Source of the DNA: Psychrobacillus sp044762655 | GTDB taxonomy: Bacteria > Bacillota > Bacilli > Bacillales_A > Planococcaceae | NCBI RefSeq assembly: GCF_044762655.1 | Contig: NZ_JBIWER010000006.1 | Location: 1-64,000 of the forward strand | DNA: 64,000 nt | Direction of reading: 5' to 3' | Shown here: positions 62,077-64,000 of the stretch, piece by piece | Layout of the letters: every line of letters begins with the position of its first letter | Numbering within the stretch: position 1 is the first letter of the stretch | The notes under the pieces: model-generated | What the model was told of the DNA's origin: nothing | Databases searched by the model: none | What the model saw: the letters and a program-made list of their open reading frames with translations, nothing else | Program-made: the position numbers and the translations under genes

Positions 62077-62223
62077 CGTCTTAACATTCATCATGTTAAA
62101 CGAACTATGGAAAAGGAAGCAGTCTTCAGGTAGGTATCCACATTGAAAAACAATATGGAACAAGGCGTACGAAATAAGCTGGTTTAAAACCAGATTTTAC
62201 ACACCTTATTAAACTAATGAAAA

Positions 62224-62247
62224 TTAGCTCATACCTACTTCAGACAT
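62224..62247 (-). CDS. Seven-residue leader peptide MSEVGMS
   Basis: Short frame ATG-TCT-GAA-GTA-GGT-ATG-AGC-TAA, about 25 bases after the predicted transcription start, with AAAAGGTGTGGTGA upstream as ribosome site. The codons GTA-GGT-AT are complementary to ATACCTAC at about 62127-62134 in the same leader, so a stalled ribosome would free the downstream strand. This is the layout of ribosome-sensing attenuators. Translation is inferred. Confidence 0.55.
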   Translation of the reverse strand: MSEVGMS

Positions 62248-62278
62248 ACTTCACCACACCTTTTATTAGAATATTTAC

Positions 62279-62307
62279 ACTATAGCATCATTCATAATGA
62301 GAGTCAA
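62279..62307 (-). promoter_or_regulatory. Promoter of the mutS2-like gene
   Basis: Minus strand -35 TTGACT (62302-62307), exactly 17 bases, -10 TATAGT (62279-62284). Start near 62271 gives a leader of about 375 bases. Confidence 0.8.
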
Positions 62308-62359
62308 TTGTGAATTGTGCCAGGAAACTTCTAGATGCATAGAACTCGCATCCAAATAT

Positions 62360-63424
62360 CTATTCACCCCCTTTTCCATATACTTCTTCTGCCGTATGAA
62401 ACCCGTCCTTCATAACAGTGCTTTCGAGATTATCTATATTTACTGCAATTGGAGGTAACAACACCGAGGGCACTTCCTTTTTACCGTTATTGACATGCTC
62501 ATTGGCTGTTACGATTTCTCCTTTTGCTAATGCTACTGCGATTTCTGCTACCTTTTGGGTAAGCATGTGTATAGGCTTATAGACCGTCATTGTTTGTGAT
62601 CCCGCTACAATTCTTTGAACACCCGCAAGATCTGCATCCTGCCCTGCTACGGGTATTTGACTAGCTAAGCCATGATTCTTAAGTGCTTGAATTGCGCCAC
62701 CTGCTGTAGCATCATTGGCAGCAATTACAGCATCAATCTGTCCATTTGTCGTACGAATAGCCTCGTCCATATTGGCCTGTGCATTTGCTGGAGTCCAATC
62801 TTTCGTCCACTGGTCATACACAACATGTATATCCCCACGCTCAATATATGGCTGCAACACCTTAAATACACCCTCCTTCAATAGATGGGCATTGTTGTCG
62901 GTGATGGCGCCTCCTATAAAAACATAATTCCCCTTCGGAACAAGAGCTGTAATTGCTTCTGCCTGCAGTTTACCAACCTGCTCATTATCAAAGGAAATAT
63001 ACATATCGAGCTCCGCATTTTTGACAAGTCGATCATAAGCAACAACTTGAATACCTGCAAGATGTGCTTTATGGACAATGGCTGCTGTAGCCGCAGCATT
63101 ATGAGGAACAATTACCAACAGATCGATACCACTTTGGATGAGCGTTTCTGCTTGCGAAATCTGTAATGCATCATCTCCATTTGCAGCCACAATTTCTACT
63201 TCTGCTCCAAGGTCTTCTACAGCTTTTTTAAATAATTCACGGTCTTTTAACCAGCGCTCCTCCTGCAATGTATCCATCGAAAATCCAATCCGCACTGGCT
63301 CCTCCTCTTTGACAACAACTGGACTTTCCTCTGGCTTTACAGTTTCAGGTGTAGATGTGTCCGTACAAGCTAAAAGAACAAGGATTACTCCAAGTAGCCA
63401 AACGATTATGAGCTTCCTTTTCAT
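62360..63424 (-). CDS. xylF: Sugar ABC transporter substrate-binding lipoprotein (XylF-like)
   Basis: A 354-residue lipoprotein (lipobox 'VLLACTD') of the periplasmic-binding protein type 1 fold. 'VRIGFSMDTLQEERWLKDRE', 'IVPHNAAATAAIVHKAHLAG', 'VIAANDATAGGAIQALKNHG' and 'VAGQDADLAGVQRIVAG' match D-xylose-binding XylF. Captures a pentose or related sugar for an ABC importer, whose other genes are not in this window. 12 bases downstream of the regulator gene, same strand. Confidence 0.88.
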   Translation of the reverse strand: MKRKLIIVWLLGVILVLLACTDTSTPETVKPEESPVVVKEEEPVRIGFSMDTLQEERWLKDRELFKKAVEDLGAEVEIVAANGDDALQISQAETLIQSGIDLLVIVPHNAAATAAIVHKAHLAGIQVVAYDRLVKNAELDMYISFDNEQVGKLQAEAITALVPKGNYVFIGGAITDNNAHLLKEGVFKVLQPYIERGDIHVVYDQWTKDWTPANAQANMDEAIRTTNGQIDAVIAANDATAGGAIQALKNHGLASQIPVAGQDADLAGVQRIVAGSQTMTVYKPIHMLTQKVAEIAVALAKGEIVTANEHVNNGKKEVPSVLLPPIAVNIDNLESTVMKDGFHTAEEVYGKGGE

Positions 63425-63436
63425 CTGACCCCTCCT

Positions 63437-64000
63437 CTACACTTTTGCTTGTTTGCTCCATAACGTTTTCCGATAATCCTTCGGAGACACTCCACACATT
63501 TTCTTAAATACCTTACTAAAGTAATTAGGTTCATGGTACCCAATCTCAAAGGTAATTTCCTTTAAACTTTTCTCTGGGTCATTCAATAGCTTCTTTGCTT
63601 TATCAATGCGACATTCGGTTAAATAATCTATATAGTTTACGCCAAGCTTTTCCTTAAACATTTTACTAATATAAATAGGACTTAAGCTCACACGTTGAGC
63701 CAACGTATCCAACGAAATATCTTCATGCGAATGTTCTCGAATATACTGTTGAACTTGGTGTATTTTATCGGCTTCTATTTGATCGTAATGGGCATTATAG
63801 ACAGAATTCATCTGGTCTAGCAATAACAGCGTCTCTGTTCGTAGCTGTCGATAATCATTTGCTTGGAAGGAGAAAAATAGAGTACTTACTTCCATACCCA
63901 TTTCATCCATCACACGGTTTGCTACCCAAAGTAACTCAAGTATTCGCTGCTGCGTATAGATTAATGAATTTCCGACATTTTCATACTGCTGAATAATATC
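63437..64000 (-). CDS. AraC-type response regulator, C-terminal part (cut by window edge)
   Basis: The frame is open to the right end of the window and has no start inside it. The C-terminal ~105 residues are an AraC/XylS double HTH ('LAQRVSLSPIYISKMFKEKL', 'EITFEIGYHEPNYFSKVFKK', 'CGVSPKDYRK'). The upstream part is helical, as in the linker of YesN-type two-component regulators. Adjacent to the XylF-like gene, so it probably controls sugar uptake with a histidine kinase encoded beyond the edge. Confidence 0.85.
   Translation of the reverse strand, partial: DIIQQYENVGNSLIYTQQRILELLWVANRVMDEMGMEVSTLFFSFQANDYRQLRTETLLLLDQMNSVYNAHYDQIEADKIHQVQQYIREHSHEDISLDTLAQRVSLSPIYISKMFKEKLGVNYIDYLTECRIDKAKKLLNDPEKSLKEITFEIGYHEPNYFSKVFKKMCGVSPKDYRKTLWSKQAKV

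Larger units (their letters stand above)
61891..62091 (-). other. Open frame through the leader, overlapping the mutS2-like start
   Basis: Minus-strand frame from ATG 62091 (another ATG at 62094), starting 'MNVKTKSVVGFVLLRSFSS' and ending 'LLFLMEVSK', with its TGA overlapping the MutS2-like ATG. It passes through both terminator stems, so its composition may simply reflect them. No Shine-Dalgarno site. Could couple translation if used; I rate it doubtful as a protein. Confidence 0.25.

Overview
The window is AT-rich chromosomal DNA from a Gram-positive bacterium of the order Bacillales, most likely the Planococcaceae/Bacillaceae side (Psychrobacillus-, Lysinibacillus- or Sporosarcina-like). 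This rests on gene content and order (rRNA-type promoter, pbuG, guaA; MoxR/DUF58/transglutaminase), Firmicutes Shine-Dalgarno sites, intrinsic terminators before nearly every transcription unit, and S-box, purine, ykkC and RAT leader RNAs. Genus is an inference; no rRNA gene lies inside the window.

Layout. 0-5.2 kb: leader/promoter of a probable leftward rRNA operon, then pbuG and guaA, each behind its own guanine-type riboswitch. Between them lies a decayed genomic island at the guaA 3' end: a displaced guaA tail, an integrase C-terminus and a frameshifted retron-type reverse transcriptase. 5.2-12 kb: transglutaminase/DUF58/MoxR operon and NAD salvage (pncB-nadE). 12.2-16.9 kb: two tandem membrane-anchored PQQ dehydrogenases with cytochrome c tails. 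17-26.7 kb: housekeeping and stress genes (aminotransferase, exonuclease III, flavin disulfide reductase, ATP-grasp protein, catalase, TatA, DUF817). 26.7-32.4 kb: S-box-controlled methionine synthesis (homocysteine methyltransferase/MTHFR fusion, MetH), bordered by an ATCGAT-rich array and a 21-bp minisatellite. 32.6-36.6 kb: NERD protein, CgoX and small genes.

36.7-40.4 kb: tryptophan-to-anthranilate kynurenine operon and a guanidine-riboswitch-controlled SMR exporter pair. 40.5-42.7 kb: small secreted or anchored proteins (DUF6843-like, lipoprotein, DUF5412) separated by a family of short palindromic repeats. 42.8-48.6 kb: N-acetylglucosamine uptake and catabolism (IIA, GlcT-type antiterminator, NagE, NagA, SIS protein, NagB) behind a RAT/terminator; the antiterminator seems to start at ATT. 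48.6-55.2 kb: secreted YcdB/SLH protein, two DUF1292 proteins, acetyltransferase, HAD phosphatase, lipoprotein, SRPBCC protein, nucleotidyltransferase.

55.4-62.3 kb holds the most interesting material. Two tandem DUF1672 lipoproteins precede a lipase with a long helical C-terminal half, matching the staphylococcal TilA/TslA pair (type VII-secreted, reverse-arranged lipase toxin with lipoprotein immunity). Next is a MutS2-family ATPase lacking the Smr domain. Its ~375-nt leader has a consensus promoter, a 7-codon leader peptide and two intrinsic terminators, which looks like translation-dependent attenuation of a ribosome-acting factor. The right edge carries a XylF-like lipoprotein and a cut-off AraC-type response regulator.
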